Part shown: positions 1 through 5,310 of the stretch, piece after piece
How positions within the stretch are numbered: the stretch's first letter is position 1
Layout: each line of letters begins with the position of its first letter
Assembly (NCBI GenBank): GCA_031268125.1
Contig: JAIRXT010000074.1
Location: forward strand, 1-5,310
DNA length: 5,310 nucleotides
Source: Treponema sp.
GTDB taxonomy: Bacteria > Spirochaetota > Spirochaetia > Treponematales > Breznakiellaceae
Direction of reading: 5' to 3'
Position numbers and translations under genes: made by a program
The notes under the pieces: model-generated
What the model was told of the DNA's origin: nothing
The model's database searches: none
Seen by the model: only the letters and a program-made list of their open reading frames with translations

Positions 1-929
1 GGCAAATCCAGGCCCTGGCGGCTCACGACAACCTCTTCCCCCGTTGTCTGCAGAACCACGCTTATCCGGGTCCGGCCCCCGGCAAACTGTTTCCCCGTTA
101 CGACGGCCGGAAAGGCCGGACCGGAAGGTTTTGCCGCGGCGGACCCCGTGAAGGGACTTAGACTTATCCATTCCGGGTGGACGGCGATCAGGCCGCCGGG
201 GCCGCGGATGATGTTGGCGGTGCCCACAAAACGGGCCACAAAGCTGGTCCGGGGTTTATCGTAAATTTCTTCCGGGGCGCCGACCTGCTCAAAGGCCCCG
301 TCCCGCATCACGACAATGCGGTCCGACATGGTAAGGGCCTCTTCCTGGTCGTGGGTAATGTAGATAAAACTGATCCCCAGCCGCTGCTGAAGCCCCTTAA
401 GTTCAAGCTGCATCCGGCGGCGCAGTTGGAGATCCAGGGCCCCCAGGGGCTCGTCCAGAAGCAGGACCTTGGGCGAATTGACCAGGGCCCGGGCCACGGC
501 GACCCGCTGTTTCTGCCCCCCCGATAATTCCGATGGCAGACGCCGCTCATAACCGGAAAGCCGGACCATCTCCAGGGCCGCCCGCACGGCCTCCTGTATC
601 TCCCCCCGGGGCCGTTTTTTGATTTTAAGGCCGTAACCGATATTGGCGGCCACGTTCATGTGGGGAAAGAGGGCGTAGTTCTGGAACACCATGTTCACGT
701 TCCGCCGGTTAGGCGGCAGGGCGCTTACATCGGCGCCTTCAAGAAAAACCCCGCCGGAATCAGCGGTTTCCAGCCCTGCGATGATTCTCAGGGTGGTGGT
801 CTTGCCGCAGCCGGAAGGTCCCAGGAGCGTAACAAATTCCCCCGCCCCGACGGAAAGATCGATGCCCTTTAGCACAACCGTAGTCCCGAATTTCTTTGTT
901 ACGCCCTGCAGCCGCAGTAATTCATCCAC
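1..929 (-). CDS. potA: PotA-like ABC transporter ATPase (C-terminus beyond window)
   Basis: This is the ATP-hydrolysing subunit of a spermidine/putrescine-type (CUT1/PotA-like) ABC importer, acting on the cytoplasmic face of the membrane. About 309 residues are visible and the frame is open at position 1, so the end is missing; PotA proteins are usually near 370 residues. Seen in the translation: Walker A GPSGCGKTT (37-45), Q-loop Q83, signature LSGGQKQR (135-142), Walker B LLLDEP (156-161), D-loop GALD (163-166) and switch H193. A TOBE-like region begins near HPEWISL (251-257). The start is GTG at 929-927: an in-frame TGA lies two codons upstream, and the ATG in the overlap is out of frame. 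The GTG overlaps the stop of the upstream antiporter-like gene by 8 bases, which suggests translational coupling; ATGGGG about 10 bases upstream may serve as ribosome binding site. The family assignment is firm. The potA symbol is given by similarity, and the true substrate is uncertain because the partner binding protein is divergent. Confidence 0.93.
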   Translation of the reverse strand, partial: MDELLRLQGVTKKFGTTVVLKGIDLSVGAGEFVTLLGPSGCGKTTTLRIIAGLETADSGGVFLEGADVSALPPNRRNVNMVFQNYALFPHMNVAANIGYGLKIKKRPRGEIQEAVRAALEMVRLSGYERRLPSELSGGQKQRVAVARALVNSPKVLLLDEPLGALDLQLRRRMQLELKGLQQRLGISFIYITHDQEEALTMSDRIVVMRDGAFEQVGAPEEIYDKPRTSFVARFVGTANIIRGPGGLIAVHPEWISLSPFTGSAAAKPSGPAFPAVVTGKQFAGGRTRISVVLQTTGEEVVVSRQGLDL

Positions 930-2841
930 GGGTCAGATACCCCATTCCGGCGTAGGCCAGAAAAGCCATGAGGGTCAAACACACGGTGTAGGGTAATTTG
1001 GTCCGGTAATAGATCATCGGGTTTATACCCAGCATGGGACCCTCGAAAAAAATATCCCCCAGGGCAATCTCGTTGCCGGCAAAACCTGCCGCACAGACCG
1101 CCCCCACAAAAAGGCCCGGATCCATCCCCATAGTCCGGCTTAGTTCCAGCGCAATGGGCATCCCCAGGGCGTACATAGCCCAGGGATTGTCAAAAAGGGC
1201 CCCCACCAGCGTACAGATGGCAAAGATCAGGGCCGGGAGAATCCACGTCTGCCCCCCAAACAGGTCCCGCACCGCCCCGTTAAGCCACAGGGAAAAACCA
1301 ATCTCCTCTATACCGGCGGCAAAAGCGCTGGAAGCGACAAACATGACAACCGGGGCCAGCATGTTTTCAAATCCAAAAACGATATTGGAAAAAAACTGTT
1401 CGGGAGTCACGTAACGCTGGGAACAGTAAAGAATAAACGTAAAGATCAGCGTAATCACTATACCGTACAGCACGTCCACCGACAGAGAACCGGTTTCCAG
1501 AGTACCCGTTATGATCGAAGAACAGAGCAGAACCGTGATGGGAAGGATCAGGTTCATCAGCTTCCCCCGGTTTGAACTATCCCTGCCCTGGCCTACCGGG
1601 GTGCCTTCCGGCCACAGATTTCCCCCTTCTTTGACCCGGCGAATACCCTTCCTCAAGGCCCCCGCCGAAGGCAGCGCGCCAAGAATAAGAAGCACAATAA
1701 AAAACAGGGCGAAAAGGGCGGAAAAATTGTAGCGAATCGCCTGCATAAAGAGGCCCTTATCCCCCCCGGCGTTCACAATAACTTCCGTAAGGTAAAGCCC
1801 CGTAAGAGACAAGGGGCTGAGGATACACAGGGCCATAGGCGTCATCCCCAGCACAAAGGCCGATTTTTCCCGGGGAATCTTCTTCTGGTCCGAAAGGGGG
1901 GTAAAACAGGCGCCGTTGATAAGAACGCTCAAATATTCATCGATAGAGATAATAACCATGGAACAAAAGGCGGAAAAGAGAATCCCCCGGCCGGTTTTTA
2001 TCCGTCTTTCGGCCGTATACTTGAGGGCGTTGATACTGCCGGATGCGGAAAACTGCCGGCTCAGGGCGCCCATAAGCACGATCATCAGGATGAGTCGTGA
2101 GTTATCGCCCAATGCGCCGGCTACGTGATCCATGTAAGTACCGACAAAACCCAGCCGGGACTGCATTATCGAAAGGTAGAGTCCCGACAGGACTATCGAT
2201 TCCAGCGCCCGGCGGCTTATTACAATGTAGAGTACCAAAAAAATGATGGGGGAACAGAGCCACAGAGGGTGGGCCGCGGCCGCCAGATCCGGGGTAAAAA
2301 GGATAAGGTTAAGAAAGACAAAAAACACCAGGTAGTAATTGATAAACAGGGACAGGCCGCTATGGGACTTCCCCGCTGAGCCGGAACCCAGACCGCGGCG
2401 GGAATTGAGAATCTGGATCAGATTCTGGTACCGGTTTGACGCCTGGTCGTAGATGCTTTTTAGGAAAAGACCGTATATCCTGGGCTGGTTCCTGGTAAGG
2501 GTATGGAGTACCTTGGTACTGAGTTCATAGACCTGAACGGTCCCGTTGGCCTGGATGTCCGCCATCCGTTTGTCCCCGGTAAGGGCGGCGTATTCCCCAA
2601 AATAGCTCCCCGGTTCCAGCTCGTTCAGAATCAGGTCCTTCTTCCCCCGGACATAGGCCATGCCGGACTCGATAAAGTACATACCCCGGGAACTGTCCCC
2701 GGCCCGGCAGACATAACTGTTATGGGAGTATTCTTTGAGGACCAGATGGGACATTACATAGTCCAGCACCCGGTTGTCCGCGCCGGAATCCCCCAGTTTA
2801 AAAAAATTCTTGATGTATTCCCGGGTTATTGTTTGCGGCAT
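922..2841 (-). CDS. Cyclic-nucleotide-binding domain fused to NhaC-type antiporter
   Basis: A 639-residue inner-membrane protein with two parts. Residues about 25-135 form a CRP-like cNMP-binding domain: GMYFIESGMAYV (53-64) is the beta-roll, and FGEYAALTGDKRMADI (81-96) corresponds to the phosphate-binding cassette. The cassette keeps Gly82, Glu83 and Arg92, but Met93 stands where Ser or Thr is usual. Residues about 165-637 are a polytopic region with roughly a dozen hydrophobic segments. It resembles the NhaC Na+/H+ antiporter superfamily: IDEYLSVLINGACFTPLSD (300-318) followed by KIPREKSAFV matches the family's DDYF...P..D..K.SR.K..Y pattern, and the C-terminal GNEIALGD...TKLPYT (589-619) matches the GD..SPISD...TQLPY region. 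Likely role: ion-coupled transport gated or tuned by a cyclic nucleotide; the ion and ligand are inferred, not shown. It starts 30 bp after the binding-protein gene with no clear Shine-Dalgarno sequence and overlaps the ATPase gene, so it is probably co-transcribed with both. Confidence 0.85.
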   Translation of the reverse strand: MPQTITREYIKNFFKLGDSGADNRVLDYVMSHLVLKEYSHNSYVCRAGDSSRGMYFIESGMAYVRGKKDLILNELEPGSYFGEYAALTGDKRMADIQANGTVQVYELSTKVLHTLTRNQPRIYGLFLKSIYDQASNRYQNLIQILNSRRGLGSGSAGKSHSGLSLFINYYLVFFVFLNLILFTPDLAAAAHPLWLCSPIIFLVLYIVISRRALESIVLSGLYLSIMQSRLGFVGTYMDHVAGALGDNSRLILMIVLMGALSRQFSASGSINALKYTAERRIKTGRGILFSAFCSMVIISIDEYLSVLINGACFTPLSDQKKIPREKSAFVLGMTPMALCILSPLSLTGLYLTEVIVNAGGDKGLFMQAIRYNFSALFALFFIVLLILGALPSAGALRKGIRRVKEGGNLWPEGTPVGQGRDSSNRGKLMNLILPITVLLCSSIITGTLETGSLSVDVLYGIVITLIFTFILYCSQRYVTPEQFFSNIVFGFENMLAPVVMFVASSAFAAGIEEIGFSLWLNGAVRDLFGGQTWILPALIFAICTLVGALFDNPWAMYALGMPIALELSRTMGMDPGLFVGAVCAAGFAGNEIALGDIFFEGPMLGINPMIYYRTKLPYTVCLTLMAFLAYAGMGYLTRG

Positions 2842-2856
2842 ACCAATATTCAGAAC

Positions 2857-2878
2857 CCGGTAAACCGGCCTTTACCGG
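2857..2878 (-). repeat. Intercistronic hairpin over the binding-protein stop codon
   Basis: CCGGTAAA (2857-2864) and TTTACCGG (2871-2878) form a perfect 8-bp inverted repeat around a 6-base GC loop. The stop codon of the PotD-like gene (2874-2872) lies inside one arm. There is no T tract after it in the minus direction, so it does not look like a terminator. In binding-protein operons such hairpins often protect the upstream message from 3' decay and so raise the binding protein over membrane components. That role is inferred here. Confidence 0.5.
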
Positions 2879-3933
2879 CCCAGCGCAGCATTAAAATTTT
2901 CCCAAATACGGCTGTGGGCGGCTTCCGCTTCTTCGCTCAAGTTCATCACAAGCTCGTAGTTCCCGAATTTGTTCACCGTCCGGCCGTTCCTTTCCTCCGT
3001 AGGCAGCAGTAAAAACGGCCGGTAATCGGGGTTTATGTAGGATTCCGAAGCGGAAAAGGTACAATAATAGCCCAAATACTCAAAACAGCGAGCCCCTCTG
3101 CGGGGTTCCATAATAGCGTTGAGAAACCAATGAGCGGCCTGGGAATTGGGGGCGTTGACGGGGATAAAGGCGGGCATAATTCCAAAACCAATCCCCTCCT
3201 TGGGGTAGACCATCTTGAGGTTCGGATTCCGAATCAGTGATTTGAACACCTGATCGGTGTACATCAAGGCCACGTCTATATCACCGGCCAGAATAAGTTT
3301 GTCAAGATCCACTTCCTGGATGGCGGCTATCTTCGGCGCCAGTTGAAGCAGTTTTTCCCCCGCTGCGTTAATAACCCGGGGGTCCATTTCGTTGTAACCG
3401 CTTCCCAGGGTTTTCAGGATCATACCGTTGATTACCCGGTAGTTGGCGGTGATTCCCAGCCGTTTTCCAAGGGCAGAATTAAAAAAATCGGAATAGCCCT
3501 TAATTTCGAAATTCAACTTTGCGGGGTTGTACACAATCGTTTGAATCCCCGCCCCATAGGGTACCGTGTATTCATCGGCCGGATCGTAGAACTGGTGCTG
3601 GTAAAAGGGGTTTACATTCTTTAAATTGGGGAGCAGTTTCCGGTCCAGCTTCCGGGCAAGACCTTCCATGATGGCGAATTCGACAATATAGTCATCGGCA
3701 ATCACCAGATCGTAACCGGCCCCGTCGGCCATCTCCAGCTCTACCAGCATCTCCTCGTTGAACTCGAAGGTCTTAAGGACCACTTCAACGCCGGTTTCCC
3801 GGGTGAAATCATCGAAAATCTCCTGGGGGATCATCCCCTCCCATGTGTATATAACCAGTTGATTCGATTGGGCGGAAAGACCGACCAGAGATACCAACGA
3901 CAGTAAAACCACGCAAAACCCAACTTTCTTCAT
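2872..3933 (-). CDS. PotD-like periplasmic solute-binding protein
   Basis: An exported solute-binding protein of the spermidine/putrescine (PotD/PotF) family, 353 residues, a normal length. Residues 1-21 are a signal peptide (MKK, hydrophobic core, cleavage probably after LSA21); no lipobox cysteine is visible. Family matches include LVIYTWEGMIP (26-36), FTRETGVEV (43-51), YDLVIADDYIVE (74-85), YTVPYGAG (122-129), a TNNMDP-like NEMDP (181-185) and YPKEG (243-247). It should deliver ligand to an ABC permease powered by the PotA-like ATPase two genes downstream. Aligning from memory with E. coli PotD, several polyamine contacts are replaced: Asp168 by Asn164, Glu171 by Val167, Trp229 by Tyr225, Trp255 by Gly251 and Asp257 by Met253, while the Trp31 and Tyr82 positions are kept. 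The ligand may therefore not be a polyamine, so no gene symbol is given. The ATG at 3933 has a strong AGAGGAGA ribosome binding site five bases upstream. It is the first gene of the operon. Confidence 0.9.
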   Translation of the reverse strand: MKKVGFCVVLLSLVSLVGLSAQSNQLVIYTWEGMIPQEIFDDFTRETGVEVVLKTFEFNEEMLVELEMADGAGYDLVIADDYIVEFAIMEGLARKLDRKLLPNLKNVNPFYQHQFYDPADEYTVPYGAGIQTIVYNPAKLNFEIKGYSDFFNSALGKRLGITANYRVINGMILKTLGSGYNEMDPRVINAAGEKLLQLAPKIAAIQEVDLDKLILAGDIDVALMYTDQVFKSLIRNPNLKMVYPKEGIGFGIMPAFIPVNAPNSQAAHWFLNAIMEPRRGARCFEYLGYYCTFSASESYINPDYRPFLLLPTEERNGRTVNKFGNYELVMNLSEEAEAAHSRIWENFNAALGR

Positions 3934-3938
3934 GCAAA

Positions 3939-3946
3939 TCTCCTCT
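3939..3946 (-). promoter_or_regulatory. Strong ribosome binding site of the PotD-like gene
   Basis: AGAGGAGA on the minus strand lies five bases before the ATG at 3933-3931 and fixes that start. It contrasts with the next gene in the operon, which has no obvious Shine-Dalgarno sequence. The binding protein is therefore probably made in excess of the membrane protein. Confidence 0.75.
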
Positions 3947-3970
3947 ATGACTTACTAAAACGCATCTCCC

Positions 3971-3997
3971 GCCGGGCAAAACCCGGCCCTTATTTTT
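3971..3997 (+). terminator. Hairpin with T tract, terminator-like on the plus strand
   Basis: GCCGGG (3971-3976) and CCCGGC (3982-3987) form a 6-bp GC stem with loop CAAAA, followed by CCTTATTTTT. Read on the plus strand this has the form of an intrinsic terminator, yet no plus-strand gene precedes it. Read on the minus strand it is a hairpin in the untranslated leader of the PotD-like gene, about 38 bases before the ATG and without a T tract immediately after it. It may stop antisense transcripts or structure the leader; the sequence does not decide between these. Confidence 0.4.
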
Positions 3998-4009
3998 GAA
4001 ATTGCCTTG

Positions 4010-4034
4010 TTTTTCCGGAATCTGCCCGGAAAAA
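4010..4034. promoter_or_regulatory. Perfect 9-bp inverted repeat, operator candidate
   Basis: TTTTTCCGG (4010-4018) and CCGGAAAAA (4026-4034) are exact inverted copies separated by AATCTGC. The repeat begins eight bases after the putative -35 box of the PotD-like operon and is centred on the expected -10 position, so a dimeric repressor bound here would block the promoter. It lies 20-45 bases after the stop of the upstream RlpA-like gene and could alternatively form an RNA hairpin at that transcript's 3' end. No T tract follows the stem in the minus direction, so a standard intrinsic terminator is unlikely. Confidence 0.45.
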
Positions 4035-4047
4035 CGCCGTATGTCAA
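4019..4047 (-). promoter_or_regulatory. Putative promoter of the PotD-like operon
   Basis: A perfect -35 hexamer TTGACA (4047-4042) is followed after 17 bases by CAGATT (4024-4019), a poor -10 that matches TATAAT at three of six positions. The leader to the ATG would be about 80 bases. A strong -35 with a weak -10 overlapped by an inverted repeat suggests a regulated promoter, but the -10 is uncertain. The 121-bp gap after the upstream gene (3934-4054) holds this promoter, the two hairpins and the ribosome binding site. Confidence 0.4.
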
Positions 4048-4054
4048 GCAGAGC

Positions 4055-4672
4055 CTAACGATCAACGCTTTCGACCGTAACATCGGCATAGCCTCCGCGG
4101 ACTATCCCCAGGGCCAGGGCCGCAGCCTGGGATATTTCGACAACGCTGTCCCGGGAAGCACGGACCCGGTTTTTTACCGTTACTATCACGCTGCGGCCGT
4201 TGGCCCGGTTGGTTATCTGTATTTTGCGGCCCATCGCTATAGAAGGATGCCCCGCCGTAAGCTCCGTACCGGAGGGCAGGATCACCGCCCGGCCGTTCTG
4301 CTGGAAATCGCGGAATCTGCTGCTGCTAGCCCGGGGAGCTTTGGCCACCGCCGTTACAACCATTTCTTCCAGGCGGACCGGTGTAAAGCCTATATCGTTC
4401 ATTTCCAGCAGGGAAGCCGCATCGGGGGAAAGGTCCACAATCCAGCGGGTATCCTGGGGGATACGCCCTCCCACCTGCACCGTAACCTGTTTACCGTTGT
4501 TCAGATTGGTTACGACAAGCCGGGTCCCAAAAGGCAGGCTGGCATGGGAGGCAAAAAGGCCGGAACCCTCGTCATACCGGTATCCCATCCCTTCCGCCTT
4601 GAAGGGCTGCTGGGCAAAGACAAAAACCGCCGCTACAAAATATAACAACACGAAAGAAAATTTTTTTTTCAC
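4055..4672 (-). CDS. Exported tandem RlpA-like double-psi beta-barrel protein
   Basis: A 205-residue secreted or periplasmic protein. Residues 1-20 are a signal peptide with probable cleavage after VFA20. The rest contains two RlpA-like double-psi beta-barrel modules. Module 1 (about 28-103) has SHASLPFGTRLVVTNLNNG (42-60) and WIVDLS (77-82). Module 2 (about 128-203) has GHPSIAMGRKIQITNRANG (141-159) and VVEIS (177-181). In RlpA lytic transglycosylases a His and an Asp of this fold are needed for activity. Here they fall at His43/Asp80 and His142/Glu179, both pairs 37 residues apart, so module 2 has Glu instead of Asp. No SPOR domain is present, and the Tyr-Gly...Asn-Gly lead-in of typical RlpA is degenerate. 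Likely role: cell-wall binding or cleavage; catalysis is unproven. The start is GTG at 4672-4670, with AAGGGAG six bases upstream. It has its own promoter and a 121-bp gap to the next gene. Confidence 0.75.
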   Translation of the reverse strand: MKKKFSFVLLYFVAAVFVFAQQPFKAEGMGYRYDEGSGLFASHASLPFGTRLVVTNLNNGKQVTVQVGGRIPQDTRWIVDLSPDAASLLEMNDIGFTPVRLEEMVVTAVAKAPRASSSRFRDFQQNGRAVILPSGTELTAGHPSIAMGRKIQITNRANGRSVIVTVKNRVRASRDSVVEISQAAALALGIVRGGYADVTVESVDR

Positions 4673-4708
4673 AACAATCTCCCTTCACTGCAGGGCAAAT
4701 TCATCTTA

Positions 4709-4738
4709 AATATACAACCGGATACTGAATTTATCCAA
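4709..4738 (-). promoter_or_regulatory. Putative sigma-70 promoter of the RlpA-like gene
   Basis: TTGGAT (4738-4733) and TATATT (4714-4709) are separated by 18 bases, giving a leader of roughly 30 bases before the GTG start. A short inverted repeat GGATA/TATCC (4720-4724 and 4732-4736) overlaps the -35 and spacer and could be an operator, though five-base arms are weak evidence. The surrounding sequence is AT-rich compared with the genes on either side. Confidence 0.45.
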
Positions 4739-4751
4739 GGTATCGGCCCTC

Positions 4752-4780
4752 CCCCGAAGGCGAAACCGCCGGCGCCGGGG
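4752..4780. repeat. GC-rich hairpin upstream of the RlpA-like promoter
   Basis: CCCCG (4752-4756) pairs with CGGGG (4776-4780), and inside it GGCG (4759-4762) pairs with CGCC (4767-4770) around loop AAAC. On one side it is flanked by the near-palindrome AAAAATACATTTTT (4781-4794). It sits between the recombinase remnant and the RlpA-like promoter. No T tract follows directly on either strand, so I do not call it an intrinsic terminator. Confidence 0.35.
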
Positions 4781-4815
4781 AAAAATACATTTTTGAAGGC
4801 CCGCGGGTAAACAAC

Positions 4816-5310
4816 ACCGGGAAACAAACAGCGGCCAAAGCCGTCCTCTTTCCTCATAATCTGATAGGAAAAGTAATAAAAATAGGAAAATAAGTCAAGA
4901 GAGCCGGGAAGCGGCCAGCAATTCAAAGTATCAAAGTTTTTCTCCCCTCCTGAAAAGGACAAGATCGAATAGTTGTCCATAATCCTACATTTTTGTAGTT
5001 TTTATTCGAAAAATTCCATATCCTGGACGAGTCTTTTAAGTTCATGGGAAAATTTACATAAAAACATGAGAATTTGCGGCTGATACTTTGAATTGCTGGT
5101 CCTTTCCCCGTTCATCTTGCAAAAACCGTCCACAATTAAAACTTTCCGGTCAAAAACAATTTGCTTGACCCGGACGGCCCGGACCTCGCCTAGCCGCAAT
5201 CCGCCGGAAAGGCATAGCAAAAAAAAGAGATAATACATCTCATTCGGGAAACTTTCCGGCCGGAAAAGCCGGTCTAATTCCGGCGTGGTAAAAATATCCG
5301 CCTTTTTGGA
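4816..5310 (-). pseudogene. Interrupted and truncated tyrosine recombinase (phage integrase family)
   Basis: The frame is open at 5310, so the N-terminal part lies outside the window. From the edge it reads ADIFTTPELDRLF, then LLCLSGGLRLGEVRAVRVKQI, which is the catalytic-arginine box of the family (Arg in GLRLGE), then a beta-strand region VLIVDGFCKMNGERT ending at 5098. From there the frame continues through unrelated sequence to TAA at 5004-5002. In the same frame, after the inverted-repeat segment, WPLPGSLDLF (from 4917) and FGRCLFPG (to about 4816) resemble the stretch that follows KER-x-V-PL in XerC/XerD-type proteins. The second box (HxLRH), the later His and the catalytic Tyr are absent, and there is no room for them before the RlpA-like gene. 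It is therefore inactive as it stands. The first part is recognised with good confidence; the resumed part is judged from motif shape only. Confidence 0.75.
4915..5099. mobile_element. MITE-like segment with perfect 19-bp terminal inverted repeats
   Basis: CCAGCAATTCAAAGTATCA (4915-4933) recurs as its exact reverse complement at 5081-5099; the arms enclose 147 bp. The right arm begins where recombinase similarity stops (codon for the Thr of NGERT at 5100-5098). The left arm ends where it seems to resume (Trp codon 4917-4915). The sequence between these codons is 180 bp, so removing it leaves the frame intact. The interior is AT-rich and encodes nothing recognisable. It contains the smaller inverted repeats CTACA/TGTAG (4985-4989, 4994-4998) and TCGAAT/ATTCGA (4965-4970, 5004-5009). 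No clear target-site duplication is visible, so the exact ends and the insertion family are unknown. A folded non-coding element is an alternative. Confidence 0.6.

Noticed and set aside
177..550. Open frames on both strands within the ATPase gene region
   Set aside because: The minus-strand one is the ATPase sequence read in the wrong frame, and the plus-strand one is antisense. The real frame has all ABC motifs and a GTG start.
2503..3012. A 169-codon plus-strand open frame
   Set aside because: It spans the junction of two well-supported minus-strand genes and its translation has no recognisable motif.
4010..4034. Intrinsic terminator of the RlpA-like gene
   Set aside because: In the minus direction the stem is followed by CAAGG with no T tract. 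The T residues are on the 5' side of the stem.
4007..4709. Two overlapping plus-strand open frames opposite the RlpA-like gene
   Set aside because: They are antisense to a gene with a clear signal peptide and duplicated domain, and their products resemble nothing. They arise from GC-biased codons on the other strand.
4669..4980. A 103-codon open frame on the minus strand as a separate gene
   Set aside because: Its first third lies inside the inverted-repeat element, its middle reads as recombinase remnant in the same frame as the upstream part, and its end runs through the RlpA-like promoter. No ribosome binding site or family match supports it as an independent gene.
4915..5099. Integron attC site or CRISPR-type repeat
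   Set aside because: There is no GTTRRRY/RYYYAAC pair and no repeated spacer pattern. Only two inverted copies are present.
5253..5266. Perfect 14-bp palindrome TTTCCGGCCGGAAA
   Set aside because: It lies inside the recombinase coding part and encodes a normal family segment. CCGG-rich words are frequent in this window, so it is probably incidental.

Overview
The window looks like a piece of a spirochaete chromosome, most like the treponemes of the termite-gut type. This is an inference. It rests on the short Lys-rich signal peptides ending in a 'SAQ' or 'FAQ' type cleavage site, a polyamine-type ABC operon, a moderately GC-rich composition, and the style of the integrase remnant. No rRNA, tRNA or other phylogenetic marker is present. 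Every gene I support is on the minus strand, so transcription runs from high to low coordinates.

Right end (about 4816-5310): the remains of a tyrosine recombinase whose N-terminal part lies beyond the window edge. The reading frame matches the family through the box containing the first catalytic arginine and up to a 'NGERT' motif. There it is broken by a compact segment bounded by a perfect 19-bp inverted repeat (4915-4933 and 5081-5099). Beyond the segment, the same frame resumes with 'WPLPGSL...CLFPG', which reads like the continuation of the recombinase. The His/Arg/Tyr box is missing. I interpret this as a small MITE-like insertion in an integrase that has also lost its 3' end.

Middle right (4055-4738): a plausible sigma-70 promoter drives a small exported protein made of two tandem RlpA-like double-psi beta-barrel modules, probably acting on or binding to cell-wall material.

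Main operon (1-4047): a leader with a perfect -35 box and two inverted repeats precedes a PotD-like periplasmic binding protein. A 30-bp gap containing an intercistronic hairpin follows. Next comes a 639-residue membrane protein that fuses an N-terminal cyclic-nucleotide-binding domain to an NhaC-type antiporter core. An 8-bp overlap then leads into a PotA-like ABC ATPase, which runs off the left edge. The ATPase is intact as far as visible. The binding protein has lost most residues that hold polyamines in E. coli PotD. The usual permease genes (potB, potC) do not lie between the binding protein and the ATPase; they may be beyond position 1.

The most notable items are the cNMP-NhaC fusion placed inside an ABC-uptake operon, and the inverted-repeat element splitting the recombinase.
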